NCBI GenBank assembly: GCA_937876195.1
Contig: CALEIK010000016.1
Coordinates: 1-64,000, forward strand
Source of the DNA: an uncultured Flavobacteriales bacterium
Lineage (GTDB): Bacteria > Bacteroidota > Bacteroidia > Flavobacteriales_D > Crocinitomicaceae
Length of the DNA: 64,000 bases
Direction: 5' to 3'
Part shown: positions 15,642 to 25,144 of the stretch, piece by piece
Layout: the number at the start of each line of letters is the position of its first letter
How positions within the stretch are numbered: position 1 is the first letter of the stretch
Made by a program: the position numbers and the translations under genes
The notes under the pieces: generated by a model
The model's database searches: none
What the model was told of the DNA's origin: nothing
The model's input: only the letters and a program-made list of their open reading frames with translations

Positions 15642-16910
15642 TTATTTTAAAAGATTAATTCTAATCGAATGTGCCAAATCTGCCAATTGTTCCCGTTTTA
15701 CGGCATGTTCATAGCTTTGAACAACAATAGAAATTTTGTCCTCAAAACGATTGAACGCAACGACCAACCCTGGAGGATTTGTGTTCGGAGGAACGGAATA
15801 GGCATTGGTTATGGGACAATCAAAGAACGTATTAAAGTCAGATGGATGCTCGGCAGCAACCGTGAATAAAAAGGAGGCCAGTGATTTACGATTTTTTCCT
15901 TTGATCAATCGACGATAAATCGTCAACGGAAGTTTCTTTAAATAATGCATCAAATGGGCGTTTGCCTCTGGTAGATTGTGCTTTATTTGATGTAAAAGTT
16001 GTTCATTGATGGAGCGGACCGTTGTTTCAGCACTATCGATGGTGTTACCAGAAATGCGGTAATAGACAAACGACAAATAATTTCCAATGATTGGCCAGGT
16101 ATCTCCCTTTTTACGCATATCGTGAGGTACAGGAACCCAAGCATCGTGCTTTTTGGTGAATTCAGGAAGTATGTCAGTCGTCATAATCTGCTGGGCTGTG
16201 CATGCTAGAAGATAACTTCCAATCCCAAATTTAGCACCATGCTTAAGTGCGTTTTGTTCAATTTTTCGCGTTTCTTCCTCCGAAAATGCACTATTGAAAT
16301 AGTGTGGTATAACTTTTTTTTCAGCGTTTGAAGTCGTAGTAGCAATGTTCCCTGATGAGCTCTTCGTAATGTATTTCTTGACCTTGATCATTTTTTTTAA
16401 GGTGTTCAAATTGAACCGAAACCGCTTGGGTACGATAGGTTGAACCTCTATCGGAGAGACTAGATTTTTCAAAAATAGCACAGCACCATAGCCGTCCATC
16501 AAGAGATGGTGCCATGAGAAAATAATAACCGTGGTTTCGTCGGGAGTATTCTCTTTATTTACAATGATGTCGAAGCCAAACAATGGTCCTTTATGTTTAT
16601 CCAATTGGCGCTTGAAAAGAATTTCTTCCACTGAACAATCTTCGAAAACGGAAAATGGTATTTGGTGATTAAAATGATGAGACCAATAGTTCTTGTTGCC
16701 CCGAGATGGATGAATGTAGCATTCTGCCAGCTGTAGTGCGACTTCATTCTCTCTAACTTCTTGAATGAAATTTGGGACATGAAATCGACCGTTTAATTCA
16801 AGTACGTATTTGCATGTGTTGCCCGTTGTCCCTTCAAATTGGTGTTCTGGTTCCAAGGCTAACATAAATTTGTCAGCGCCAGTGAGGGAAATGCGGTTGC
16901 GTTTCGACAT
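15642..16910 (-). CDS. Condensation/acyltransferase-like protein (HHxxxDG motif)
   Basis: The 422-residue protein contains SWHHLLMDGYGAVLF at about residues 131-145, with the HHxxxDG active-site motif shared by NRPS condensation domains, wax ester synthase/DGAT enzymes and PapA/alcohol acyltransferases. The N-terminal LTGADKFMLALE fits the start of such folds. The length equals a single stand-alone domain. It should therefore transfer an acyl group from a thioester (CoA or carrier protein) to an alcohol or amine. It begins 13 bases after the S9 peptidase stop, so they may share a transcript. The stand-alone carrier protein at 6119 is a conceivable partner, but they are 9 kb apart and this is speculation. 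Confidence 0.75.
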   Translation of the reverse strand: MSKRNRISLTGADKFMLALEPEHQFEGTTGNTCKYVLELNGRFHVPNFIQEVRENEVALQLAECYIHPSRGNKNYWSHHFNHQIPFSVFEDCSVEEILFKRQLDKHKGPLFGFDIIVNKENTPDETTVIIFSWHHLLMDGYGAVLFLKNLVSPIEVQPIVPKRFRFNLNTLKKMIKVKKYITKSSSGNIATTTSNAEKKVIPHYFNSAFSEEETRKIEQNALKHGAKFGIGSYLLACTAQQIMTTDILPEFTKKHDAWVPVPHDMRKKGDTWPIIGNYLSFVYYRISGNTIDSAETTVRSINEQLLHQIKHNLPEANAHLMHYLKKLPLTIYRRLIKGKNRKSLASFLFTVAAEHPSDFNTFFDCPITNAYSVPPNTNPPGLVVAFNRFEDKISIVVQSYEHAVKREQLADLAHSIRINLLK

Positions 16911-16923
16911 TAACCTATAGTTG

Positions 16924-18837
16924 CTACAGGGTTTCTTTCAACCATTTGTAAAACTCAGAATGCCAAATCACGCTGTTTTGGTAGTCCAGCACCCAGTGGT
17001 TTTCTTCTGGAAAGTACAACAAACGACTTTTCAATCCGAGTAATTGAGCCGCTTGAAACGCTTCCAATCCTTGTCCAATCGGTACGCGGTAATCTTTTCC
17101 ACCTTGAATAATCAATATCGGTGAATCCCAATCCTCAACACGGTCTGCTGGATTAAACACGGTATGACTTTTTTGTGCCGCGGCATTGTCTTTTTCCCAA
17201 TATGGACCGCCTAAATCCCAGTTTACGAAAAACAATTCTTCAGTAGTACCGTACATGCTTTTCCAGTTGAAAATTCCATCGTGCGCTATGAATGTTCTAA
17301 AACGTTTATCGTGAATTGCAGCCAAATAAAATGCCGAATAACCTCCATAACTTGCTCCGATACACCCAAGTCGTTTGCTGTCAACATACGGTTCTTTTGC
17401 CAAGGCATCAATGGCACTTAAGTAATCTTCCATGTTTTGTCCACCATAATCCTTGCTGATTTGTTCGTTCCATTCAACACCATGTCCTGGCATTCCTCTT
17501 CGGTTTGGTGCAACAACAATGTATCCATGCGCTGCCATTAGTTGAAAATTCCAGCGGTAAGAATAGAACTGACTCAACGCTCCCTGAGGTCCACCTTGGC
17601 AATAGAGCAGGGTAGGGTAAATCTTGGTGGAATCAAAGTCAGGAGGATAAATCACCCAAGTCAGCATGTCTTTTCCATCCGTTGTTTTAATCATGCGTTT
17701 TTCAACCTTACCCATGCTGATGTTGGCATAAATTGAATCATTCGCATTCGTCAGTTGCTGCATGGCGCCATCTTTCAGCTGAACAGTATACAATTCTGTC
17801 GCATGGTTCATGTCCTGACGGGTGACAACAATTGTCGTTTTCGTGTGTCCTACAATCCCATTCACATCGAACTGACCTTCTGTAAGTTGTTTGATTTCAA
17901 TCGGTTTTTTATTCGATTTTGGCAGGGCAACTTCAAACAGTTGAACGGTACCGTTGATTGGAGCAATGAAATAGATCTTTTTCCCATCATTCGACCAATG
18001 AAAGCTATTTACTGTGCCATCCCATTTTTCGGTGAGATTTATCTTTTTTCCTTCCAGATAGATGATAATATCGTTTTTGTCAGATTCGTATCCATCGCGT
18101 TTCATTTGAAGCCAAGCCAATGTTCCTGCAGTGGAAAATGCTGGTTGTGTATCGTATCCTGGATTTTCAGCGGTAAGATTGGAAGTAGCTTTTGTGTTGA
18201 TGTTGTAACTGTAAATATCACTATTGGTGCTTGTTGCATAGGCTTTACCCACGCTCTTTTTTGAAACATAAAGAACGTGTGCTCCGTCGTGACTCCAGAT
18301 AAAATCTTCGTCGCCACCAAACGGTTGTTGCGGACAATCGTACGGTTCATTTGGCATGATGTCAATTCGTTCCTTGGTCTCTGTGTTTTCAATGAATACA
18401 TGACTGTATGTACCATCCTCCCATGTGTCCCAATGACGATAGTTGAGATCGTCGTAGATTTGAACATTTGATTCTTTGAGCATCGGGTAGTAGTCTACAC
18501 CGCTGACGTCTGACAGTTTTACTCCATCCGTGACAAGTTTCCATTTTCCGTCAGGAGAAACTTTAGGGTTGCGCACAATAAAATCAGAATAATCAGTAAT
18601 TTCTCTAGGAGTTCCACCTGTGATCGGTAACACAAACATTGTGGAAGACTTCTTGTTTTCTAACACATTTACCTTGGAGACAGAGTACACTACATTCTGC
18701 TGGTCGGAAGAAATGCCAATGGGTGAAACTCGGTTGAGTTCTACTAGTGTTGTAGGATCCATGGTTGTTTGTGCAACAATTGCATTGCTGAATAATAGCG
18801 CAACACCAATAAAAATGATGGGGAAATTTCTTTTCAT
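16924..18837 (-). CDS. S9 family prolyl oligopeptidase-like serine peptidase
   Basis: The 637-residue protein has a signal peptide (MKRNFPIIFIGVALL, ending AIVAQ). An N-terminal beta-propeller-like region contains WD40/TolB-like strands (about 30-390). The C-terminal alpha/beta hydrolase has the nucleophile motif GASYGGYSA near residue 490, an aspartate in QGGKDYRVP and the histidine in ENHWVLD. This is the DPP4/acylaminoacyl-peptidase pattern of secreted Bacteroidota peptidases, so it probably works in the periplasm on oligopeptides. The in-frame ATG five codons upstream (18852) is less likely because the signal peptide starts at 18837. Confidence 0.92.
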   Translation of the reverse strand: MKRNFPIIFIGVALLFSNAIVAQTTMDPTTLVELNRVSPIGISSDQQNVVYSVSKVNVLENKKSSTMFVLPITGGTPREITDYSDFIVRNPKVSPDGKWKLVTDGVKLSDVSGVDYYPMLKESNVQIYDDLNYRHWDTWEDGTYSHVFIENTETKERIDIMPNEPYDCPQQPFGGDEDFIWSHDGAHVLYVSKKSVGKAYATSTNSDIYSYNINTKATSNLTAENPGYDTQPAFSTAGTLAWLQMKRDGYESDKNDIIIYLEGKKINLTEKWDGTVNSFHWSNDGKKIYFIAPINGTVQLFEVALPKSNKKPIEIKQLTEGQFDVNGIVGHTKTTIVVTRQDMNHATELYTVQLKDGAMQQLTNANDSIYANISMGKVEKRMIKTTDGKDMLTWVIYPPDFDSTKIYPTLLYCQGGPQGALSQFYSYRWNFQLMAAHGYIVVAPNRRGMPGHGVEWNEQISKDYGGQNMEDYLSAIDALAKEPYVDSKRLGCIGASYGGYSAFYLAAIHDKRFRTFIAHDGIFNWKSMYGTTEELFFVNWDLGGPYWEKDNAAAQKSHTVFNPADRVEDWDSPILIIQGGKDYRVPIGQGLEAFQAAQLLGLKSRLLYFPEENHWVLDYQNSVIWHSEFYKWLKETL

Positions 18838-18943
18838 AATCAAAACGTTCAATGCGTAAATTTAAAAATTAGTAGCAACTTTTAAGTTATTGAGTGGAAG
18901 GAAAACTCTATATATGGGAAAGAATTGAAATACTGATAGAAGA

Positions 18944-19714
18944 TTATTGTTCGATCGGTCCTTCTTGGAACTGAATTCCCTTGTTATTAATGTTGGGAAA
19001 GAAATATTTGAAATCAATTGAAAGGAAGGAACCGTCCACTTCTTTTATACTGTGACTCTTGTATCCTTGATTTTCATAACCGACAATCATGTCAAAAAGA
19101 GGTGCAAATGGAACGTTTGCGGATCCTCCAAGGTAGAAAAAGCCATTTTTTTCAGTTCGGAATTCAAATCCGACATTGGCGTTGAAATCAAACCCGAATT
19201 TACTAAGTGCAACTCCTGTATGTCGAAATTCATTGTTACCAGAAGGTTTAGTGAGTACCCCGACATCGGTAGGTTTGAAATTGACAGCAACCCCAAGTGA
19301 TGCATTGGCGTACCATTTTTCGGAAAGTTTGATATACATCAATGCATTGATCGGAATATTATACGAAATAAAGGACAGATCGTTTTTTGCCTCAATCGAT
19401 GAATCTTGAATGGACATTGAAATATCAAAATTGCGTTGTACGTAGTTAATTCCTGTTTCTAGTGCAATTAACTTTGTGAATCCAACACGTACCGTTCCGC
19501 CAAACGAATAACCAATTTTTTGAGTCAGCGTCGAAGAATATTTTACCGATTCATCTGGATTTTCAGAAAAAGTAGTCGTGGACTCACCAATAAACTGTGT
19601 GGGAAAAACAGGACGAATTTGGAGACCAAAGTAAGAGGGAACCCTTACTTTCTTTTGCTGTGCATTTGTAATAAATGACAACATCAGTAATATGAATACA
19701 ATTGATTTCTTCAT
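18944..19714 (-). CDS. Outer-membrane beta-barrel (porin-family) protein
   Basis: The 256-residue product has a signal peptide (MKKSIVFILLMLSFITNAQQ) and a body of alternating hydrophobic strands with turns, for example LIALETGINYVQR, WYANASLGVAVNF and GFFYLGGSANV, as in the OMP_b-brl families. It is not a recognised named protein. The start is taken at the ATG (19714) giving the signal peptide rather than 15 bases upstream. The substrate or function is unknown. The next gene upstream, at 19741-20172, may be in the same transcript. Confidence 0.75.
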   Translation of the reverse strand: MKKSIVFILLMLSFITNAQQKKVRVPSYFGLQIRPVFPTQFIGESTTTFSENPDESVKYSSTLTQKIGYSFGGTVRVGFTKLIALETGINYVQRNFDISMSIQDSSIEAKNDLSFISYNIPINALMYIKLSEKWYANASLGVAVNFKPTDVGVLTKPSGNNEFRHTGVALSKFGFDFNANVGFEFRTEKNGFFYLGGSANVPFAPLFDMIVGYENQGYKSHSIKEVDGSFLSIDFKYFFPNINNKGIQFQEGPIEQ

Positions 19715-19740
19715 TCGCCTAGAACGCAAATAACGTTATT

Positions 19741-20172
19741 TTATTCCGTAATTGAGGTGTTATCACCTTGATTATTGACTGATTGGTGGGCGTCGTTGTA
19801 CGAACGGAGCTTTTTCTGCTGTTCACAATACCCCATAATTGCCAAAGTCAACATAATTGCTGAAATGAACATTATCGGATATCGCAGCAATTTGAATGGA
19901 ATGAATGGTTTTTTGTGTTTCGCTTCTACTTGAAAATTGATTTTTTCAGTGATTTTGAAATCGTTCTTGTGAACACCAAACAATAGGTAGGTTCTACCAC
20001 GTTTTTCTTCATCACTTTTTTCGAACCAAATACTACGTTCAGTGAGTTCAAACTCAAAACTTGCTGCACGTTCAGGATCGACAAAGCGATAAACGATGTA
20101 ATTGCGGTTGGATGGATGCTTCACATAGTTGACCAACCCTAAATCGATGGTGTGATCTACTGGGTTTTCCAT
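19741..20172 (-). CDS. Small hypothetical protein with one membrane helix
   Basis: The 143-residue protein has a soluble N-terminal part (about 1-90) rich in charged and aromatic residues and one strong hydrophobic helix (about 93-113: YPIMFISAIMLTLAIMGY), then a polar tail. I do not recognise it. Its first 16 bases overlap the end of the nitroreductase gene, so the two are probably translationally coupled. Confidence 0.65.
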   Translation of the reverse strand: MENPVDHTIDLGLVNYVKHPSNRNYIVYRFVDPERAASFEFELTERSIWFEKSDEEKRGRTYLLFGVHKNDFKITEKINFQVEAKHKKPFIPFKLLRYPIMFISAIMLTLAIMGYCEQQKKLRSYNDAHQSVNNQGDNTSITE

Positions 20173-20744
20173 TCTGTCGTGTATTCTAACGGTTTTCTGT
20201 GTGCCTTGGGCCAGTCAATGGCTGGATATCCAAGGTAGAACAATCCCAGGCATTTGTCCTTTTCATTCAATTGGAGAAAGTCATTCATTTGCGGTGAATA
20301 AATCAGTTTTGGTGTCGACCAAAAAGCGCCAAGACCATAAGCTGTTGCAGTCAAATGCATATTTTGAATTGCGCAAGCCACTGCTTCAATTTCTTCAATT
20401 TCTAAAATTTTTTCTTCGGGTTGTCGCTCCATACATACCGCAATGACCACTGATGATTTCATCGGTCGAGAAATTAGTTTCCCTAGTTTTAAATCGTTTT
20501 GAAGTTCGGTAGGCGTCAATTCGAGATAAGTTTTACCAAGAAAATCACTCAACGTTGTCAGTCCATCTTCCATGAACACCTTAAATCTCCATGGTTGTGT
20601 ATTTCCATGCGTTGGTGCCCATTGTCCATTGTTCAAAATGACTTCAATTTGTTCACGGTGCACCTTCCGATCGCTGAACTGCTCAGGATAAATGGTTCTT
20701 CGCTCACGAATTAGTTCGTTAATTTCAGATAAATTGAAACGCAT
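20157..20744 (-). CDS. Nitroreductase family protein
   Basis: The 195-residue flavoprotein has the N-terminal RRTIYPEQFSDRKV FMN-binding region, the WAPTHGNTQPWRF segment, and the C-terminal GLFYLGYP. These are typical of the NAD(P)H-dependent YdjA-like nitroreductases of single-domain length. It probably reduces nitro compounds, quinones or a related electrophile in the cytoplasm. The physiological substrate cannot be told. Confidence 0.9.
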   Translation of the reverse strand: MRFNLSEINELIRERRTIYPEQFSDRKVHREQIEVILNNGQWAPTHGNTQPWRFKVFMEDGLTTLSDFLGKTYLELTPTELQNDLKLGKLISRPMKSSVVIAVCMERQPEEKILEIEEIEAVACAIQNMHLTATAYGLGAFWSTPKLIYSPQMNDFLQLNEKDKCLGLFYLGYPAIDWPKAHRKPLEYTTEWKTQ

Positions 20745-20799
20745 ACGTTGATTTTAATTACAAAGATAGTAAACAGTTCAAAGTTCAGCAGTTCAAATA

Positions 20800-20830
20800 G
20801 TTCAAAGTTTCGTCTTTTTGAACCTTGAAC
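20800..20830. repeat. Imperfect inverted repeat and short direct repeats upstream of the nitroreductase
   Basis: GTTCAAAGTT (20800-20809) can pair with AACCTTGAAC (20821-20830) with one mismatch around an 11-base loop. The preceding 20774-20800 holds several direct copies of GTTCAAA/GTTCAAAG. It lies between the TlpA-like gene (stop 20851) and the nitroreductase start (20744). It may end transcription of the TlpA-like gene, but no good T-run follows. Confidence 0.4.
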
Positions 20831-20850
20831 GAAATGCGTTGAAGTTTCAC

Positions 20851-22284
20851 TTAATGTTCCGTATCATCCCTGTCATGTTCCCTGAGCCACGCCTTTTTTA
20901 AGCTGTAAAAGGTCTCCCCAATGGATTGATATTGACCGTTGGGAGTAGGAGCCAAGGCAGGACTAGCGACAATGTAACCCACCGCATCGATTAAGGTATA
21001 TTGCGGGAAACTTTCGACTGCATAGTTTTTCCAAATCGTGTTTGATGCTGGTAAACTGTAAACATCCCACTCAATTTGTTCCAATTGCTTTTTAGCGTTA
21101 TCACTAAGTTCATTTTCTTTGTATACTGAAACAAATTGAACATACTTGCCATACATTTGTTGCAGTTCAACAAGTAAGGGAAGCTCTTTGGTGATTTGTT
21201 CACTTTCAGGATCGAAAAAGTGGATGTAGATGTGCTTCTCGGTATAATTAAACAAAGTTTTGGTCGGCTTTCCTTCTTCAATGAGGACAAAATCAGGTGC
21301 TTTTCCTCCAGGATTGAGCGCAGTAATTCTCCGTTTGATGTTTTGAGCAATTTCTTCATGCTCTTTGAATAAACTTCGTTTACCTAAACTGTCGAGAATG
21401 GTGATAATGTTGGTTTCTGGAAATTCCCCGGATAGGTATTCTTCGGACAGCGCTTGAATCATAATAAGTTCTCGCAAGCGCAAGTTGGATAGTGTATATT
21501 CGCCGCCTAGGGCTTTCATTACAAGCGTTGGACTGCTTTTTAGCACACCTTCATACACTTCTTGGTTTGTCTCGTTCGACAACCGTGGAAGGAGCTTTTG
21601 ATAAAAACCAAGCATATATTCCATGTAACCACCATTGGTGTATTCAACAGGATTTCGCTTGAGGTAAAAATCGTACTTCTCGTAACGATTTCTTTCTGCA
21701 GCATGTTGAATATTGTCCAATCCAGCGATGGTGAATTTCACGTACGTTTTAAAGTAGTAGCTGGTATCATTTTGATACGCTTTTTCAACATTTGATTTGA
21801 AGCGATCCAAGCTTTCGACAAATCCTTTAGGATCCGTTCCTTTCTTGTGAAAATTATTTCCAACAAAATTATCTATCCAACGCTGAAAGCTAAGTAGTTT
21901 ATAATTGATATCTGTACTGTCCAAATCGAAAAAGGCGATTTCTACATTGTTTCCAGCGGGTCGATAGGGATCAAATTTATCTTTTTCAGGAAAGAAAATG
22001 GAGTAATTTGCATTGGGTTGTACAAATAAAAACCCTTGGTTATTTCCAGACTTTAGAATTATTTTCTTGATGTCGTTGGTGGAAAATTGAAGTGCAAATG
22101 TGCTGTCGCTATTTACCGTTGAGGTACTGATCACTTGTTCCAATTTACTTAGGTAATCTTTGTATTCATATACTTCGATACTTTGTCCAGCATAAGTAGG
22201 AGCGATACCAGAAATTTTAACCGTTTGCGAAATGGCAACGAGAGGCAATACGAATAGAAATAGAACAGAAAAAAGGATCTTCAT
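20851..22284 (-). CDS. Secreted thioredoxin-like (TlpA/DUF5106-type) protein lacking the CxxC motif
   Basis: The 477-residue protein has a signal peptide (MKILFSVLFLFVLPLVAIS), an N-terminal DUF4369-like beta domain (about 22-120), a helical middle and a thioredoxin-fold C-terminus (about 315-460: GGKAPDFVLIEEG, YIHFFDPESEQ, QFVSVY, SFPQYTLIDAVGYI). At the place where TlpA proteins have WCxPC, this one has DPESEQ, so it has no redox cysteines there. It therefore cannot be a standard disulfide reductase and may be a binding or chaperone relative. The two TlpA genes at 38080-40365 keep WCGPC. Confidence 0.8.
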   Translation of the reverse strand: MKILFSVLFLFVLPLVAISQTVKISGIAPTYAGQSIEVYEYKDYLSKLEQVISTSTVNSDSTFALQFSTNDIKKIILKSGNNQGFLFVQPNANYSIFFPEKDKFDPYRPAGNNVEIAFFDLDSTDINYKLLSFQRWIDNFVGNNFHKKGTDPKGFVESLDRFKSNVEKAYQNDTSYYFKTYVKFTIAGLDNIQHAAERNRYEKYDFYLKRNPVEYTNGGYMEYMLGFYQKLLPRLSNETNQEVYEGVLKSSPTLVMKALGGEYTLSNLRLRELIMIQALSEEYLSGEFPETNIITILDSLGKRSLFKEHEEIAQNIKRRITALNPGGKAPDFVLIEEGKPTKTLFNYTEKHIYIHFFDPESEQITKELPLLVELQQMYGKYVQFVSVYKENELSDNAKKQLEQIEWDVYSLPASNTIWKNYAVESFPQYTLIDAVGYIVASPALAPTPNGQYQSIGETFYSLKKAWLREHDRDDTEH

Positions 22285-22340
22285 GTGTTTAATGTTTTTC
22301 TAGTTTTTATGACAGTAGCACATATTGTACCACAGCTAAT

Positions 22341-22796
22341 TTAAACGAGTAAATCAGGGTTTGTTACAAAACTGTCAATCGGACCACCATTGCTGTGTAT
22401 TTCACGAATAATCGAGGAATTAATGGCTGAATAGCGCTGTTCTGTCAGGAAGAATACCGTGTCAATACCAGAAATATCGTAATTCATGTGTGCAATTGAC
22501 TTTTCATACTGAAAATCTTTTGAATCACGCAATCCGCGAATAATATGTGTGGCACCAATTTCCTTGCAAAAATTCACTGTCAATGTTTGAAATCTCTCTA
22601 CGCGAATGTGTGGTAAACCAGCAAACAATGATTGAATATGTTTAATTCTTTTCTCAAGATCGAACATGTATTCCTTTTTCGAATTTACGCCTACACCGAT
22701 GATAATCTCATCGAAAAGGTGCGTGCTTTTGTGCACTACCGCTTCATGTCCCTTCGTAAACGGATCAAATGAGCCAGGAAATAAACCTATTTTCAT
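22341..22796 (-). CDS. coaD: Pantetheine-phosphate adenylyltransferase
   Basis: It makes dephospho-CoA from 4'-phosphopantetheine and ATP, the penultimate step of CoA synthesis. The 151-residue product has the nucleotidyltransferase motif GSFDPFTKGH at residues 8-17, IIRGLRD near 86-92 and the C-terminal SSIIREI (the ISSTxxR-like motif), at normal length. Its start overlaps the rsmD stop by four bases. The coaD-rsmD-DUF3822 order is a recurrent Bacteroidota arrangement. Confidence 0.97.
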   Translation of the reverse strand: MKIGLFPGSFDPFTKGHEAVVHKSTHLFDEIIIGVGVNSKKEYMFDLEKRIKHIQSLFAGLPHIRVERFQTLTVNFCKEIGATHIIRGLRDSKDFQYEKSIAHMNYDISGIDTVFFLTEQRYSAINSSIIREIHSNGGPIDSFVTNPDLLV

Positions 22797-23341
22797 GTTT
22801 CTATCGTGTTTTCAAAAAAGCTAAAGTGTACATTACCATATGTACGTAAAAATTGGAATTGGGTTATACTCTCAAGTTTTACATCTCTAGAATGTTCTAT
22901 AACAAGAACGCCATTTTCCGTCAAAAGTTGTCGTTCAAAGACAATTCTAACGATTTCTGCGTGCTGTTCATATTCATAAGGTGGGTCTGCGAAAATAATA
23001 TCAAACATCCCATCAGTTCCTGCAAGAAACTTTAAAATATCGGATTTCAATACAATCAGTTTGTCGAGACAGCCTAACTCTTTACCAATCGCCTTTATGT
23101 GTTTCACACAGTTGTAATTTGAGTCAACAGCAATCACTTCTCCGCACTCTTGTGACAAAAATTCAATCGATATATTTCCCGTTCCTGCGCACAGGTCTAG
23201 TATTTTAAGATCGAACATCTGATAATGATGATCGAGTACATTGAACAAGCCTTCTTTGGCAAAATCGGTGGTCGGACGTGAAGGAAAACCTTTCGGAAAT
23301 TTATACCGTCGTGTTTTGTAAAGTCCTTTAATTATACGCAC
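22793..23341 (-). CDS. rsmD: 16S rRNA (guanine(966)-N(2))-methyltransferase
   Basis: The 182-residue enzyme has the N-terminal PKGFPSRPTTDFAKEGLFN region, the SAM motif LDLCAGTGNISIE and the catalytic DPPYE, all typical of RsmD. It methylates G966 of 16S rRNA during 30S assembly. It overlaps coaD by four bases and the DUF3822 gene by ten, so the three are probably one operon. Confidence 0.95.
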   Translation of the reverse strand: MRIIKGLYKTRRYKFPKGFPSRPTTDFAKEGLFNVLDHHYQMFDLKILDLCAGTGNISIEFLSQECGEVIAVDSNYNCVKHIKAIGKELGCLDKLIVLKSDILKFLAGTDGMFDIIFADPPYEYEQHAEIVRIVFERQLLTENGVLVIEHSRDVKLESITQFQFLRTYGNVHFSFFENTIET

Positions 23342-24087
23342 AGTTGATGGGCTTTTGTAATGTAGTTGTCTGGATGGTTTATCTCAAACACTGCTAATTC
23401 TTTAATTCGTTTTGCGTTCTCCGCGAACTTCGTGTGTACATCCTTTAGTGAGCCAATTCCTGCAACCAAATCAATGTGCCCTTTTTCGTTGAGCAATTCT
23501 TTTTGTTGAAGTACGAACGTGACGTGATACAATACATCGTCATGCGACTGGTAATCGAAAGTGGAATAGAAGATAGGTTCGCTATGTTTCGAGATAACCA
23601 ACAGAAATGATGAATCGTAGGTTACAATCGTCAATTTTAACTTAAAACTATTTTCATTCATTACATTTCGGAGCAAGACGGATCCTTCATGTTGCAAGGT
23701 AACGCGCGGAAATTTCATCACAAAAAAACGCTTTACCCAATCGGGTATTTCGTAGACATTGACGAGGCCAAGTTCTGAAATTCTATTGTAATCAATGGCG
23801 AATTCGGACGGACCGAAACATAATTCAAACAACGCCTGAGGCGAAGATTCGCTAAAAACAGCATTTGGAATGAGCGTTGTTTTGTTGGATGACCAAGAAA
23901 GTGATACATCATCGAAATCAGTCGTGAAGTAACCCTGCGCCTGAAATTCACTGGTAATTTGATCTCTTATTGAAGTATCGTCAGATGAGTTGAATGAAAA
24001 AGAGCAACCCGTTGAATAAGTTCCATTTTTTAGAACAACGCAATGAAGACCATCAGTAGCTACTTGTATAGCGAGGTGACTCCCCAT
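23332..24087 (-). CDS. DUF3822 family protein
   Basis: The 251-residue protein looks like an actin/ASKHA-fold-like DUF3822 member, with an N-terminal strand LAIQVATDGLHCVVLKNG and the pattern of alternating strands. The family is restricted to Bacteroidota and usually lies next to rsmD and coaD, as here. The function is unknown; genetic linkage suggests an early role in ribosome or CoA-related housekeeping, but nothing more can be said. Confidence 0.8.
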   Translation of the reverse strand: MGSHLAIQVATDGLHCVVLKNGTYSTGCSFSFNSSDDTSIRDQITSEFQAQGYFTTDFDDVSLSWSSNKTTLIPNAVFSESSPQALFELCFGPSEFAIDYNRISELGLVNVYEIPDWVKRFFVMKFPRVTLQHEGSVLLRNVMNENSFKLKLTIVTYDSSFLLVISKHSEPIFYSTFDYQSHDDVLYHVTFVLQQKELLNEKGHIDLVAGIGSLKDVHTKFAENAKRIKELAVFEINHPDNYITKAHQLCV

Positions 24088-24093
24088 TATACC

Positions 24094-25002
24094 TTATTCA
24101 CTCTCCCAAGAACCAGAAGTGTCGTTGGTGCTTAATGTACCAAAATACATTTCTTCTTGGTCGTCATTTTTACCTTGAATATCAGCAAATGGAATCATTC
24201 CAGAAACTTTAATTGCTGGAGCAACCGCTTCGCCAACTTGCACAGAGTCTTTTACTTCTAAGTTCCATTTCTGTCTTCCACCAGTGAATGGAATATAAGG
24301 AAGTGAATCTGCAGAAAATGGTTTAAATCCTGCCTTTTCTCTACTGGCAACATAAGCTTTACCTTGGAATTTAGTTTTGTACAAACTCACGCGAATGGTA
24401 TCACGTTTAAATGCTTTAAAATCTTTCTCCCAATTCGGGCCTTCTTGCCATTTAGACAAAAGAAAAGCTTCTTTTTCTGTCATGTTGTTGTCAATCGGCG
24501 GATTGTTTGTGTACAAAAAATTATTTTCCTCAGGAGTGATTTTTCTTGATGGGACCACACCTTGTGCATCTACAAACGGAATAGTACCAGTTTTAGCAAA
24601 GTTGATCAATTCGCTCCAATCGGCAATGTACTTCCCGTTTTCAGAAGCATAGGCCTTTTGAATGAAACGAATATCTTCCAAGTTTTGTTTTGCTTGACTT
24701 TTACATTTCTTGTAATTTGCATTGTACGTTGCAGTATCCTTCACACTTTGATAGGACATAACCAATGTTATTACACCTGCGATTCCTGCAGCGATTCCAA
24801 AAACGTAAACCATTCCTGATTTAATGGATCCAGTACTGTACACTATGCTTAATCCTCCAGCAATGAACATTAAGACAGATGCCATCATAAACATGGTGCC
24901 CTGTCCATTCATCGCTCCAAAAATTAAAATAAATAATCCTAGGATAAAAAAGATCAATGGAACTGAATACTTTTTCAATAAAACTGAAAGATTGCTGGTC
25001 AT
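24094..25002 (-). CDS. Hypothetical membrane protein with large soluble C-terminal part
   Basis: The 302-residue product has three hydrophobic helices near the N-terminus (about 12-33, 35-57 and 63-84) followed by a soluble region (about 90-302) that starts with a short charged helix (NYKKCKSQAKQNLEDIRFIQKA). I do not recognise a family. The region FIQKAYASENGKYIADWSELI looks like a pilin/periplasmic segment of a type seen in Bacteroidota membrane proteins. It ends six bases before the DUF3822 start and is probably in its operon. Confidence 0.7.
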   Translation of the reverse strand: MTSNLSVLLKKYSVPLIFFILGLFILIFGAMNGQGTMFMMASVLMFIAGGLSIVYSTGSIKSGMVYVFGIAAGIAGVITLVMSYQSVKDTATYNANYKKCKSQAKQNLEDIRFIQKAYASENGKYIADWSELINFAKTGTIPFVDAQGVVPSRKITPEENNFLYTNNPPIDNNMTEKEAFLLSKWQEGPNWEKDFKAFKRDTIRVSLYKTKFQGKAYVASREKAGFKPFSADSLPYIPFTGGRQKWNLEVKDSVQVGEAVAPAIKVSGMIPFADIQGKNDDQEEMYFGTLSTNDTSGSWESE

Positions 25003-25144
25003 ACTATTATCGTTTTACAAATTGATTTCAACAAAACTACAATTTTTTCGATTTCATGGACTGTCATTGAGTAGTTTTTTTAAACCTTTTAATCAACGGT
25101 TGTGATATCTAATTCTTCATTAACTTCGCTTTAGATAAAACTGA

